DNA from: Gammaproteobacteria bacterium
Lineage (GTDB): Bacteria; Pseudomonadota; Gammaproteobacteria; Nevskiales; Nevskiaceae
Length of the DNA: 49,439 nt
NCBI GenBank assembly: GCA_022599775.1
Contig: JAHZLQ010000055.1
Coordinates: 1 to 49,439, forward strand
Direction: 5' to 3'
Shown here: positions 18,358 through 31,388 of the stretch, piece by piece
Numbering within the stretch: position 1 is the first letter of the stretch
Layout: each line of letters starts with the position of its first letter
Program-made: the position numbers and the translations under genes
Notes under the pieces: model-generated
Databases searched by the model: none
What the model saw: only the letters and a program-made list of their open reading frames with translations
What the model was told of the DNA's origin: nothing

Positions 18358-19053
18358 TCAGGCATCGCGCTCGTGGCGAATCACGCGCGGTCGTGGTGAT
18401 CCTTCCCAGCGCAGCTCCAGCCTGCGCGCACGCCGCACATTGCCCACCAGGCTCGGCTGAAAGCAGGCGACGCAGCTGCCGCCGGCGCGGCGCACGCTGG
18501 GATACACCACGCCGAGCGAATGCGCTTCAAGCAGTGCCTCGGCCAGAGCCTGGGATTCGCGGTAGCTGTCCGGCGCCAGATAGGCCGCGTAGCGATCATC
18601 GTCCGCGCGCAGGTCATGCAGGTTCGCACTGAGGTCGGCCAGATATTCGTCGTAGCTGACGCTGTCTTCGTAGCGGTCGATTTCAGCCAGTTGCACCGTC
18701 TTGTGGAACACCACTTCGGCCTGCGCCGTCGCCAGTTCGAAGGCGGCGTACCAGGCGCCGCGCTGCGGGCCGCTGAAACGTGCGCCCAACGGGTTTGGGT
18801 GGCAGAAGGCCGCGTTGATCACACGATAGTTGGGAACGCCGTAGACCAGTTCACGCGCCGCGATGCCGGGGTTGGCATCGTTTTCCGCGTGCAGGCGTTC
18901 GTTGGTGGCATGGTCCAGGTCGAACAGGGCATCGAGATGCTGTTCGTCATCGGCGATGCGCGCCAGCACGCTTTCGTTGCCGGGGCGAAAGCGCGTGGGT
19001 ATCAGGCGGTGCGTGTCGTAACGCCGCACCAGGCGGGTCGGCGGCAGGCGCAT
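18358..19053 (-). CDS. RES-domain toxin
   Basis: 231 residues from ATG 19053. The RES signature residues are visible: R (RLIPTRFRPG), Y (VYGVPNYRVINAAFCHPNPL) and the E/S region (AWYAAFELATAQAEVVFHKT). RES toxins (MbcT/ParT group) degrade or ADP-ribosylate through NAD and arrest growth. The start lies two bases after the antitoxin stop, the usual antitoxin-toxin order. A longer start exists but would overlap the antitoxin. It appears intact. Confidence 0.88.
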   Translation of the reverse strand: MRLPPTRLVRRYDTHRLIPTRFRPGNESVLARIADDEQHLDALFDLDHATNERLHAENDANPGIAARELVYGVPNYRVINAAFCHPNPLGARFSGPQRGAWYAAFELATAQAEVVFHKTVQLAEIDRYEDSVSYDEYLADLSANLHDLRADDDRYAAYLAPDSYRESQALAEALLEAHSLGVVYPSVRRAGGSCVACFQPSLVGNVRRARRLELRWEGSPRPRVIRHERDA

Positions 19054-19055
19054 TC

Positions 19056-19496
19056 TCAGCCGCTGCCACCGCGGCGTGCGTCCAGCAGGCGCCGCACCGT
19101 CAGCATCGCCGGCAGGCCGCCGCGAATCATGGTGTCCAGGGGACGTTCGCCGCCGAAGATTCGGTTGCGGTTCGGCAATCGCACCCATTCGTCGGCCAAG
19201 GTCTCGCCATGCAGGATGTTGAGCGCCTTGAAGATGCCGATCAGGCAGGACAGACGCGTCAGTCGGTCGGCATCCAGCACCTTTCCGTCCGGGTTCTTCT
19301 TGAGCTGATAAAACGGGCCGTTGCTCATTGCCAGCAGCTGGCGGGCATCGTCGTCGCGCAGCTGCCAGCGCTCGGCGATGTTGAAGAAGGCGCGTAGCGC
19401 CGAACCGCTGAGCCGTTCCCGTTCGGATCTGCGTGACAGGTCGATCAGCGGCGCCGGGTCGTACCGGCTTTGCGGAAACAGTGGGATGATGGACAT
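19056..19496 (-). CDS. Xre/MbcA/ParS-type antitoxin
   Basis: 146 residues from ATG 19496, which has a clear AGGAGAA ribosome-binding site. It shows the family layout: an N-terminal helical DNA-binding part (LSGSALRAFFNIAERWQLRD, then ARQLLAMSNG) and a C-terminal toxin-binding part with NRIFGGERPLDTMIRGG, typical of the DUF2384 domain. It should neutralise the RES toxin and repress the operon. The next upstream gene starts 346 bases away, so the pair has its own promoter region with inverted repeats at 19512-19559. Confidence 0.88.
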   Translation of the reverse strand: MSIIPLFPQSRYDPAPLIDLSRRSERERLSGSALRAFFNIAERWQLRDDDARQLLAMSNGPFYQLKKNPDGKVLDADRLTRLSCLIGIFKALNILHGETLADEWVRLPNRNRIFGGERPLDTMIRGGLPAMLTVRRLLDARRGGSG

Positions 19497-19511
19497 ATCT
19501 TCTCCTGATCG

Positions 19512-19559
19512 GGAGAAAATATACTCCTGTTCAATATAAATTGGCCAGTATCCGGCCAA
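19512..19559 (-). promoter_or_regulatory. Operator/promoter region of the RES-Xre pair
   Basis: AT-rich island directly upstream of the antitoxin. Two inverted repeats are visible: TTGGCC-N7-GGCCAA at 19541-19559, and GGAG-N8-CTCC at 19512-19527 around a TATATTTT core. TATATT hexamers on the minus strand could serve as -10 elements. Autoregulation by the antitoxin is inference. Confidence 0.5.
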
Positions 19560-19635
19560 CTGTCCGGCGATTGATGCTATGCATTCGCCGCATTCGATTG
19601 CGGCTCGTCAGCCTGCTGCCGCCCGGCCCGGGCAA

Positions 19636-19842
19636 TCAGCCGTCCTTTTGTGCAGATTGCTGTGCTCGGAGCGCCTCCGCCGCGGCCCGTCCAGTGTCGG
19701 TCAGCACATGGATGTTGCCCCAGCCGCGCATCACCAGACGCTTGCGCTCCAATTCGGCCAGCGTGTCGGCACTGGCACTGTGGTCGCGTTCGTCCTGTTG
19801 CAGGGCAAGCAGGCAGGCCTGCTGATCGGGTGTCAGGTTCAT
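19636..19842 (-). CDS. Small hypothetical protein
   Basis: 68 residues starting MNLTPDQQACLLALQQDERD. Predicted mostly helical with a winged-helix-like end (LAELERKRLVMRGWGNIHVL, then TDTGRAAAEAL), as in small transcription regulators or the tail of such proteins. It begins 17 bases after the flavodoxin-like gene on the same strand, so they are probably co-transcribed. Not otherwise recognised. Confidence 0.6.
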   Translation of the reverse strand: MNLTPDQQACLLALQQDERDHSASADTLAELERKRLVMRGWGNIHVLTDTGRAAAEALRAQQSAQKDG

Positions 19843-19859
19843 GGCGTTCGGGCGCGGTT

Positions 19860-20588
19860 TCAGTCGGTGGGGTAGTCCGAACTTTCGAATCCGAAGCGCT
19901 CGCCGTCGCTCCAGGCGCCGGACTGGTTGCCGTAGGCCGGGATGCCGCCAGCGTCCTTGAGCAATCGCGCCATGTGCATCAGATTCCAGCTCATGAAGGT
20001 GAGGTTGCGATTGGTGAAGTCGTTGTGCGGGCCGCCGGAACCTTCGTCGAGATACGAGGGCCCGGGCCCGGCCTCGCCGGTCCAGTAGGTGTCCGCCTGT
20101 GGCGGGATCGTGTAGCCGATGTGCTGCATCGAATACAGCAGGTTCATGCTGCAGTGCTTGCCGCCGTCTTCGTTGCCGCCAACGAGGCAGCCCGCCACCT
20201 TGCCGTAGTAGACGTACTGGCCATTGTCCTGGGTCTGGCTGGACAGGGCATACAGGCGCTCCACGATACGCCGGCAGACCGAGGAGGGCTCGCCGAGCCA
20301 GATCGGCGTGGCGATCACCAGGATGTCCGCCATCAGGATGGTTTGTGACAGGCGCGGCCATTCGTCGCTCTGGGCGCCGTGTTCGCGCATGTCCGGATAG
20401 ACGCCGGGCGCGATGTCGTGGTCCACGGCGCGCAGCACCGTGGTGCTGACGCCGTGCTTTTCCATGATCGCCTTGGGCACCGCAATCAGACCATCGGTAT
20501 TGGAGCGCTGCGGGTTCGGTTTGAGCGTGCAGTTGACGAAGACTGCACTCAGATCATCGTAGGTCGGTGGGGGCTCGTATTGACTCAA
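19860..20588 (-). CDS. Flavodoxin-family NAD(P)H oxidoreductase
   Basis: 242 residues from TTG 20588, which has GGAG seven bases upstream. The fold is flavodoxin-like: VFVNCTLKPNPQRSNTDGLI for the first strand and phosphate loop, LMADILVIATPIWLGEPSSV for the FMN-binding region, and YYGKVAGCLVGGNEDGGKHC. It resembles iron-sulphur flavoprotein/WrbA-like reductases that reduce quinones or nitro compounds. It is followed by a small protein gene. Confidence 0.85.
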   Translation of the reverse strand: MSQYEPPPTYDDLSAVFVNCTLKPNPQRSNTDGLIAVPKAIMEKHGVSTTVLRAVDHDIAPGVYPDMREHGAQSDEWPRLSQTILMADILVIATPIWLGEPSSVCRRIVERLYALSSQTQDNGQYVYYGKVAGCLVGGNEDGGKHCSMNLLYSMQHIGYTIPPQADTYWTGEAGPGPSYLDEGSGGPHNDFTNRNLTFMSWNLMHMARLLKDAGGIPAYGNQSGAWSDGERFGFESSDYPTD

Positions 20589-20611
20589 CTGAGGACTCCG
20601 AATTGTGGTGC

Positions 20612-21022
20612 TCAGGGATTGCGATCCGTCCGGCGTCGCGCAAGTTCCGCTTCGTCGGCGCCCAGGCCCTCTCCGATTTCCTCTTCGGCGGCGTCGCGAA
20701 GATCGGTATCGGCTGCGATGCGGTCGGCGCTCGTGGCCGGGTCGTGAGAGCGGTTTTCATCGAGTAGCGTCTCGGGCGCGAAGTCATCGGCGGTGGCTCC
20801 GTCGCGCGGTACTTCACCGCCGCTGCGTCCGGCTTCCCGTTCCCGATGCGGCGGGAACTCGCGACGGACGTCTTCGGGATTGCGCAGGTCGCCGACGCGC
20901 CCGCTGCGCTCGTCGCGGTGTTCGTCAAAGTCGAGCGCATCGCGCGGCTCCTCGTTGAGGGACGGCGCGCCCGGGTCGTCGGGCGCGGTTTCGTCGACGT
21001 AGCGTTTGGGTTGCTTGGCCAT
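20612..21022 (-). CDS. Acidic low-complexity protein
   Basis: 136 residues beginning MAKQPKRYVDETAPDDPGAP. About a third of residues are Asp or Glu, with many Arg, and no hydrophobic core, so it is likely disordered. ATG 21022 is preferred because AGGAA lies seven bases upstream; ATG 21028 overlaps the ribosome-binding site. Similar small acidic hydrophilic proteins of pseudomonads carry vague labels. No function can be given. An overlapping frame on the same strand is less convincing. Confidence 0.55.
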   Translation of the reverse strand: MAKQPKRYVDETAPDDPGAPSLNEEPRDALDFDEHRDERSGRVGDLRNPEDVRREFPPHREREAGRSGGEVPRDGATADDFAPETLLDENRSHDPATSADRIAADTDLRDAAEEEIGEGLGADEAELARRRTDRNP

Positions 21023-21531
21023 AGTCATTTCCTGCTCAGGTCTTACACGACTTCACACTATCGCCGGCGTCTGAAGCTGCGCTGAGTCACCGTTGGCATA
21101 ACGATTGCGTGGTGGGTCGGCATATCCGGCGACAGCCGGAGCCCACATTGAGGATCACGGATGTCCACCATCAATCTGGCCAGGGCCCTGCGTAAGCAGG
21201 CCGCCCGCCACGGCCTGTGTTTGACCGGCGCACCGCCGGTACCGGCTCTCTCGGCGTACCCGCACGCCATTCACCGCGCCGAACCCGGAGTTCGTTCGGC
21301 GTACTGAGCCCGCCGTCGGGCGCTGCCCCGCACGATCGACAATTTCCTACGCTGCCTGGTGTCATCTTCCGATAGGGGTGAAGCCCGGCGGTGATCGACA
21401 CTGAATTCACGCCAGTCTGTTGAGCCGGAAGTTCGTCGCCTCACTCGCGCCGGCAGTGCCCGAGGTCTGAAATCGTTGTGCACGATGCGGTCACGGGCCG
21501 CAGCACCTTCATTTTGTTCGGGGGAATACTG
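21023..21531. other. Intergenic region upstream of the subtilase
   Basis: About 500 bases between divergent genes. It contains a possible 48-codon frame (21161-21307) and no clear terminator or repeat. A promoter for the subtilase gene must lie here, but no strong -35/-10 pair stood out. Confidence 0.4.
21161..21307 (+). CDS. Possible small protein
   Basis: 48 residues beginning MSTINLARALRKQAARHGLC. AGGA lies six bases before ATG, and the N-terminal 20 residues could form an amphipathic basic helix. No homology was recognised, and the frame could be chance. Confidence 0.3.
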   Translation: MSTINLARALRKQAARHGLCLTGAPPVPALSAYPHAIHRAEPGVRSAY

Positions 21532-24500
21532 ATGTTGAAATCCTTGGGCCTGCGCCTGCTGGGCGCGGGCGTTGCCGTTGCTGTTCTGTTGCAATCCGGG
21601 CTGCTTGTCCCGCCGGCCCAGGCGGCCACCCAGGTCAAGATCGATCCGCTGTTCGAGCGACGTCTGCTTGAGCTGCCGGGCGACATGGCCTACGGCGCAT
21701 TCATTCACTTCAAGGCTGGCGCGCCGGCCGAGCACGAAACCTTGCTGGGTAATCTTGGCCTGAGCGTGTTGCGCGACTACAGCGAGTACACCAATGCGGT
21801 GTTCGCGGTCGGCCCGGTTTCCAAGTTCCTGCCGCTGCTCACACGCGGCGAGATCAGCTACATCGAGGAAAACAAGCCACTGCAGTTCTTTGGTGATACC
21901 GCGCCCTGGGTGACGCGTACCCGCGTCGCGCAGGAGGCGGTGAGTGGCGGCCCGTTCTACGACGCCAATGGCGAAGTGATCAACGGCAGCGGCGTGGGCA
22001 TCGCCATCGTGGACTCCGGACTCAATGCACCGCATCCGGACTTCGCGGATCGCGTCGTGCACAACTACAAGGTGGTCTGCCCGACGTTCCCGCTGATCGA
22101 TCCGGAGACCGAACAGTGTCTGGGCGGCGCGCTCTACCTGGATCTCGGCAGTCTGCTGTCGTCCGATACCACGGGCGGTCACGGCACGCATGTTGCCGGT
22201 ATCGCCACCGGTGGCGGCGGCGCCTCCACCGGCCCGTATCCGGACGCCGAAGCGGCGCCCGCGATCGAGGGTACTTTCACCGGCGTCGCGCCCGAGGCGA
22301 GCCTGTACGCGTACGGCACCGGCGAGGCGATCGCGATCTTCTTCGCCACCGAGGCCTATCAGCACATCCTCGATCACTACGACGAATCCGAACCGAAGAT
22401 TCGAGTCATCAACAATTCCTGGGGCGATTCGGGCGGCAGCGCCTACGATCCGGACAGCGTGTTTTCGGCGCTGGTCCAGGCGCTCGCCGACAAGGGCGTG
22501 GTCAGCGTGTTCGCGGCCGGCAACGATGGCGGCGACGGCAGCAGCGATCTGACTTCCGGCTACTGCAAAGACCCCACGCCGGGCGTGATCTGTGTAGCCA
22601 ACTACGATGATGGTGGCACCGGAACCCGCAACGGTGGCCTGTCCAGCAGTTCCAGCCGAGGCCTCGACGGCGATCCGGCCCACTATCCGGATATCGCCGC
22701 GCCGGGCACCAACTACACCGCGAGCTGCAACCAGCTCGCACCGGGCCAGGTCGTCTGCACCAGTGGTGAGACGCGCTGGCTGCCGTACTACGGAACGATC
22801 ACCGGCACCTCGATGGCTTCGCCGCACGTGACCGGCGCGATCGCGCTGCTGCTTCAGGCGCGTCCGGAGCTGACACCGGCCGAGGTGGAGAAGCTGCTGC
22901 AGGACACGGCCTACAAGGCCGACAGCAATGGCGCTTATATCGCCGATCCGCAAAACCCCGGTTCCACCACGAACTTCGGATTCGGTGCGGGATTGCTTGA
23001 TCTTCCGGCGGCCCTGGCCGCCCTGGACGTGGACCGGGCGGGCGCGATCGCCGCCGACACCGAGATCAAGATCATCGGCGGCGACGAGGACATGTTCGTT
23101 TCCGGCGCGGCCGATGTGCTCGGCCTGAGGATGACCGAAACGACCATGGGCGGGCGCAGCGGCCTGCTCTACAAGCTCAGCCTGCGCGATGCGACCGACT
23201 TCGACGCGCTGGAGGGCGGTTACGTCTATCAGGTGTCGCATCGCATCGAAGGCGTCCTCAACCAGATCGCGGTGAGCCTGTCGGAGGACGGTGCGATCGG
23301 TGTGGCGACGACTTCGGGGGCGCCCACGGCCGTGTCCCTCAACGAGAACGTGCTGAGCTTCTTCATGCCGTACAGCCAGCTCGGCTATCCCCCGATCGGT
23401 TCGCCGATCTACACCACTCAGGTCTCGGTCAACGGCCAGACCACCGGTCTGCTGCTCGATGCCGCGCCGAGCGTCGACGCGATTCCCGCCGCGCTCGCCA
23501 CCGAACTGCCGATGTTCGGCAAGCCGATGTCGGTCACGCTCGCGGCCGGTACCGCGCCCAGCGATGCCGAACTGCTGTGCGAGGCACCGGGCGTTACCAA
23601 GCTGACCGATGTCGGCGGGGACAGCACCGATCCCTTGTTGGCCTCCGATCTGAGCTATCTCTCCATCGTGCAGCCGTTCGCCGAGGATGGAGAGGTCAAG
23701 CTGTACTTCAATCTGGGTGTCGATGGCGGCATCCCGGATGTACTGCCGCCGGATCGAGGCTGGTACGTCTCGTTCCAGCTTGCGGACGGCAGCTACAAGG
23801 GTCTGCGTATGCAGACCGACAAGCTCGGCCAGGCCAGCTTCTATGCCTATACGCCCTCGCCGAGCAGCGGCGATATCGTGGATGGTCGCTTCGTTTCCTC
23901 CGGTTCGGAAGTGGCGATCGAAGCCGAAAGTGGATTCAGCGATGGCGTGATCCGCTTCGTGGTCAAGCCCTCGGTGATTGGTTTTGCCGCCGCCGGCGAC
24001 AGCATCAGCGGCTTCAATGCCGGCGTGGTTCAGGCGCTGGATGCCGTCGTGATCTCGGCCGGTTTCATGATGGATGAAATGCCAGATGGCCTGGGCCGCA
24101 CCGGCAAGCTGACGCTGCTCGCCAATGGGGACTGCGGCATCAGCAACACGCCGCCGGTGGCACGCATCTCGGCCAGCGCCGTGAGCGGCCCGGCGCCGTT
24201 GGACGTGAACTTCGACGGCTCGAACTCCACGGATGCCGACGACGGCGATTCGATCGTCAGCTACGTCTTCGACTTCGGCGACGGTTCGGCGACGGTCAGT
24301 TCGAGTGCCGCCACCGTCAGCCACGTCTACGACATGGCTGGAAGCTATGTCGCCAGCTTGAGCGTCATCGATAGCCAGGGTGCGCAGAGCGAAAGCGCAG
24401 CCATGGTCGAGATCACGGTGACCGGCGACGAAGCGCCTGCGGACTCCGACGGCGACGGCATCGACAACAGCGTCGACAATTGCCCGTATGTCGAGAATCC

Positions 24501-26025
24501 GGATCAGACGGACACGGACGGCGACGGGGCGGGCGACGCCTGCGACACCGTCAACAACAGCGACAGCGATGATGACGGCGTCGACAACGAGGTCGACAAC
24601 TGCCCGACGGTCGCCAACCCCGGCCAGGAAGACGCCGATGCCGACGGCGCCGGCGACGTCTGCGACAGCGTCAACAATGATGACAACGACGACGACGGCA
24701 TCGCCAACGGCGCCGACAACTGCCCGAACGTCGCCAACCCCGGCCAGGGCGACAGCGACGGTGACGGCATCGGCGACAGCTGCGACAGCACCAGCGACAC
24801 CGACGGTGATGGCGACGGCGTGGTCAACGACCTCGACAACTGCCCGACCGTGCCCAACCCCGACCAGAGCGATGTCGATGGAGACGGCGCGGGCGACAGC
24901 TGCGACAACGTCAACAACAGCGACAATGACGGTGACGGCGTCAACAACGACGTCGACAACTGCCCCGCCTCGCCGAACGCCGACCAGGCCGACAGCGACG
25001 GCGACGGCATCGGCGACGTCTGCGACTCCGTCAACAGCACCGACCAGGACGAAGACGGCATCGACGCGTCGGTCGACAACTGCCCGAGCACGCCGAATCC
25101 CGATCAGGCCGACATCGACGCAGACGGCAAGGGCGACGCCTGCGATTCCGTCAACGATCTCGATGATGATGGTGACGGCATCGAAGACAGCGCCGACAAC
25201 TGTCCGGCCGTACCCAACGTCGACCAGGAAGACGGCGACGGCGATGGCGTCGGCGACAGCTGTGATTCCACGTTCAACGACGACACCGATGGAGACGGCA
25301 TCGTCAACAAAGCCGACAACTGCCCGAGCGTGCCCAACAGCGACCAGGCCAATGCCGATGGCGACAACTACGGTGATGCCTGTGATGCCGATGCCGGTAA
25401 CGGCGGCGGCAGCGTCGAGCGCAGCAGCAGTGGCAGCGCCGTCCCGGCTACGGCCGGTCAGTCCACCCAGGTGGGCGAACTCGCACTGAGCAACAAGACC
25501 TCACGTGAGCACCGCGTGCAGAGCATTCGCATCGCGCTCGAAGACGCCAGCAGCTTCGGCAAGGTCTGGGCGACCGCCGCCGGCATGCGCTTCAGCTGCG
25601 GCCCGGCCAAGCCGGCCGCCGTCAACGAGTGCACGCCGGACAGTCTGCTCAAACTGGCCCCGGGCGAAACGCTCAAGGTGCAGGTGTGGGTACAACTGTC
25701 GGATACCACCAAGCGTAGCGGCGTGATCGTCGCCGGCTTCGGCACAGGAGGCTTTGCCATGCTGATGATGAGCGCATTCGCGCCGGTGCGTCGCCGCCGG
25801 CTTACAAAGCTGGCGGCGATGCTGATGCTCGGTATTGGTCTGAGTGCGTGCGGCGGTGGCTCGAGTGGCGGCGATGTCGGCACCCCGCCGAGCGACGGCG
25901 GCGGCACGGCCGTAACCAAGGCCGTGACGCTGCAGGCGCTGAGCGTGCGAGACGACGAGAACGCACCGATGGACTACGGATTGTCCGGCAGCGGACTGCA
26001 GATCGGCGCCGTCGAGATTCAGTAG
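21532..26025 (+). CDS. Secreted S8 subtilase with PKD and thrombospondin type-3 repeats
   Basis: 1497 residues from ATG 21532 (GGGGGAA upstream). Signal peptide to about residue 32. An inhibitor-like propeptide precedes the peptidase domain, whose triad is D161 (AIVDSGLN), H217 (GGHGTHVAG) and S427 (GTSMASPHV), with oxyanion Asn in INNSWG. A PKD domain spans about 874-964 ([21 protein letters not shown]). Eight calcium-binding thrombospondin type-3 repeats span about 971-1288. A beta-type region follows, then a hydrophobic segment with RRRR and a lipobox (C1440) inside the same frame, which is unusual. The enzyme probably acts outside the cell or on its surface. A double hairpin follows the stop. 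Confidence 0.9.
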   Translation: MLKSLGLRLLGAGVAVAVLLQSGLLVPPAQAATQVKIDPLFERRLLELPGDMAYGAFIHFKAGAPAEHETLLGNLGLSVLRDYSEYTNAVFAVGPVSKFLPLLTRGEISYIEENKPLQFFGDTAPWVTRTRVAQEAVSGGPFYDANGEVINGSGVGIAIVDSGLNAPHPDFADRVVHNYKVVCPTFPLIDPETEQCLGGALYLDLGSLLSSDTTGGHGTHVAGIATGGGGASTGPYPDAEAAPAIEGTFTGVAPEASLYAYGTGEAIAIFFATEAYQHILDHYDESEPKIRVINNSWGDSGGSAYDPDSVFSALVQALADKGVVSVFAAGNDGGDGSSDLTSGYCKDPTPGVICVANYDDGGTGTRNGGLSSSSSRGLDGDPAHYPDIAAPGTNYTASCNQLAPGQVVCTSGETRWLPYYGTITGTSMASPHVTGAIALLLQARPELTPAEVEKLLQDTAYKADSNGAYIADPQNPGSTTNFGFGAGLLDLPAALAALDVDRAGAIAADTEIKIIGGDEDMFVSGAADVLGLRMTETTMGGRSGLLYKLSLRDATDFDALEGGYVYQVSHRIEGVLNQIAVSLSEDGAIGVATTSGAPTAVSLNENVLSFFMPYSQLGYPPIGSPIYTTQVSVNGQTTGLLLDAAPSVDAIPAALATELPMFGKPMSVTLAAGTAPSDAELLCEAPGVTKLTDVGGDSTDPLLASDLSYLSIVQPFAEDGEVKLYFNLGVDGGIPDVLPPDRGWYVSFQLADGSYKGLRMQTDKLGQASFYAYTPSPSSGDIVDGRFVSSGSEVAIEAESGFSDGVIRFVVKPSVIGFAAAGDSISGFNAGVVQALDAVVISAGFMMDEMPDGLGRTGKLTLLANGDCGISNTPPVARISASAVSGPAPLDVNFDGSNSTDADDGDSIVSYVFDFGDGSATVSSSAATVSHVYDMAGSYVASLSVIDSQGAQSESAAMVEITVTGDEAPADSDGDGIDNSVDNCPYVENPDQTDTDGDGAGDACDTVNNSDSDDDGVDNEVDNCPTVANPGQEDADADGAGDVCDSVNNDDNDDDGIANGADNCPNVANPGQGDSDGDGIGDSCDSTSDTDGDGDGVVNDLDNCPTVPNPDQSDVDGDGAGDSCDNVNNSDNDGDGVNNDVDNCPASPNADQADSDGDGIGDVCDSVNSTDQDEDGIDASVDNCPSTPNPDQADIDADGKGDACDSVNDLDDDGDGIEDSADNCPAVPNVDQEDGDGDGVGDSCDSTFNDDTDGDGIVNKADNCPSVPNSDQANADGDNYGDACDADAGNGGGSVERSSSGSAVPATAGQSTQVGELALSNKTSREHRVQSIRIALEDASSFGKVWATAAGMRFSCGPAKPAAVNECTPDSLLKLAPGETLKVQVWVQLSDTTKRSGVIVAGFGTGGFAMLMMSAFAPVRRRRLTKLAAMLMLGIGLSACGGGSSGGDVGTPPSDGGGTAVTKAVTLQALSVRDDENAPMDYGLSGSGLQIGAVEIQ
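24442..25395 (+). repeat. Eight tandem 120-bp calcium-binding repeats
   Basis: The DNCP codons begin at TGC 24481, 24601, 24721, 24841, 24961, 25081, 25201 and 25321, an exact 120-base period (40 residues). Each unit has the form D-x-D-x-D-G-x-x-D/N...DNCP...NPDQ-x-D-x-D-G-x-G-D-x-CD. Copies differ at many bases, so the array is old or kept by selection on spacing. Confidence 0.93.
25759..26025 (+). CDS. Possible nested lipoprotein in the 3' end of the subtilase frame
   Basis: An in-frame ATG at 25759 has a perfect AGGAGG (25746-25751) seven bases upstream. The 88-residue product would begin [20 protein letters not shown], then a hydrophobic stretch and LSAC at residues 28-31, a textbook lipoprotein signal. 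The mature part is Gly/Ser-rich, then [20 protein letters not shown]. In the long protease the same residues would look like a C-terminal anchor followed by an unneeded lipobox. It may be a separate product from internal initiation, or a lipoprotein gene fused by loss of a stop. Confidence 0.4.
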   Translation: MLMMSAFAPVRRRRLTKLAAMLMLGIGLSACGGGSSGGDVGTPPSDGGGTAVTKAVTLQALSVRDDENAPMDYGLSGSGLQIGAVEIQ

Positions 26026-26039
26026 GCAGCCCCTTGACA

Positions 26040-26067
26040 GCGGGGCCACCAGGATCGGTGGCCCCGC
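26040..26067 (+). terminator. Strong hairpin after the subtilase
   Basis: Perfect 11-bp stem GCGGGGCCACC / GGTGGCCCCGC with a six-base loop, 15 bases after the stop. No T run follows, so it may act mainly to protect the mRNA 3' end. Confidence 0.6.
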
Positions 26068-26078
26068 ACTTGAAGTTG

Positions 26079-26114
26079 AGCCCGCAGAGGCATCATGCTC
26101 TGCGGGCTGATTTT
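26079..26114 (+). terminator. Second hairpin, likely terminator
   Basis: Perfect 11-bp stem AGCCCGCAGAG / CTCTGCGGGCT with an eight-base loop, followed by GATTTTGTC. The T-rich tail makes this the better transcription terminator of the pair. Confidence 0.65.
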
Positions 26115-26173
26115 GTCACGATGGCTGCGGAGCGTATGTCCCCGGCTTGAGTTTCTGTCCGGGAGGTTCCGAA

Positions 26174-26839
26174 TTGCTAAGCCGGTTGCCGCGATGGGTG
26201 GAATACGGGGCGTTCTCCCTCTCGACTCTGGCAGGCAGCGTCAATGCCGTCGGACTCTTGGGATTTCAGCACCAATCGGTGTCTCACCTTTCCGGCATCG
26301 CCACACTGCTGGGTGCCGGGCTGAGCCAGTCGCTTGCAGGATCACTGCATCTGTCCGCGATTCTGGGTGCGTTTCTTTTCGGGGCGGCCTTGAGTGGATT
26401 CCTGATCGAGGACGAGGTCCTCAAGCTGGGAAAACGCTATCGCCTCGCGTTGATTATCGAGGGTGGCCTGTTGCTGGCCGCGATGCTTGTTCTCCGACAT
26501 GAGTCGGTCTGGGGACACTATCTGGCGTCCGCCGCCTGCGGCCTGCAGAACGCGATGGTCACGACCTATAGCGGGGCCGTCGTGCGTACGACCCACGTCA
26601 CCGGGATATTCACCGACCTGGGACTGATGCTCGGCGCCAGGTTGCGCGGCAAGCCCTTCGATCGCCGAAAGGCGCAGCTGTTTTTGCTGATCATCGCCGG
26701 CTTCGTGTTCGGCGGCGCGATGGGCGCGATGCTGTACCAGCGGTTCGGTTTTGGCGCTCTGATGCCGCCGGCGTTTCTGGCTTTTGGGCTCGCTGCCCTG
26801 TATTGGTACTACACCCGCGCAAGCTCGGTCGGCGAATAG
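26174..26839 (+). CDS. DUF1275 (YoaK-like) membrane protein
   Basis: 221 residues from TTG 26174, chosen because GGGAGG (26161-26166) sits seven bases upstream; TTG 26147 would give nine more residues. Six hydrophobic segments are visible. The family signature LAGSVNAVGLLGFQHQSVSH and HLSGIATLLGAGL near the N-terminus is that of DUF1275/YoaK, an inner-membrane family of unknown transport-like function. It converges with metH, leaving 13 bases between the stops. Confidence 0.88.
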   Translation: MLSRLPRWVEYGAFSLSTLAGSVNAVGLLGFQHQSVSHLSGIATLLGAGLSQSLAGSLHLSAILGAFLFGAALSGFLIEDEVLKLGKRYRLALIIEGGLLLAAMLVLRHESVWGHYLASAACGLQNAMVTTYSGAVVRTTHVTGIFTDLGLMLGARLRGKPFDRRKAQLFLLIIAGFVFGGAMGAMLYQRFGFGALMPPAFLAFGLAALYWYYTRASSVGE

Positions 26840-26852
26840 TCGCCAGTCTTGA

Positions 26853-31100
<4,248 letters not shown>

Positions 31101-31117
31101 CGGAAAATTATATCTGC

Positions 31118-31137
31118 TTATCCGCATAAGCGGATAA
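31118..31137. promoter_or_regulatory. Perfect palindrome upstream of metH
   Basis: TTATCCGC-ATAA-GCGGATAA, with a nested GCTTAT-CCGC-ATAAGC, 17 bases before the metH start. The form suits a dimeric repressor of the ArsR type; SahR-like regulators of methionine-cycle genes use operators of this general kind. Assignment to SahR is inference. Confidence 0.6.
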
Positions 31138-31388
31138 CGTTTGAGGGGTGGCCATACTGAAACCGTTTGAGCCACCGCACCAGGCTCGACGACATGGCAC
31201 AGGCTGTGCTATCAATCCAGCGGCAACGGAGCGGCGATTTTGTCGCCGTTTTCGCAGGCCACTGTACTAGTCAATTTGCGCGAGTCCTGTGGACATAGCT
31301 ATCTGTTTCATGGCTTCGCGGGCGAGGGACTGGTTCGGGCCGGTTGTCGGATAGTGAATAATGAGCTTGGTCTCGGGGGTGGCCATAG

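Noticed and set aside
21271-24324. 1017-codon minus-strand frame opposite the subtilase
   Set aside because: Composition is that of a mirror frame, and the plus strand has a complete catalytic triad and signal peptide.
24442-25395. Regular 120-bp repeats suggested a CRISPR-like array
   Set aside because: The period is coding, ends in DNCP codons and encodes a known calcium-binding protein repeat.
31101-31388. Possible cobalamin or SAM riboswitch upstream of metH
   Set aside because: No conserved cobalamin-box or SAM-riboswitch core was found. The only structure is the 20-bp palindrome.
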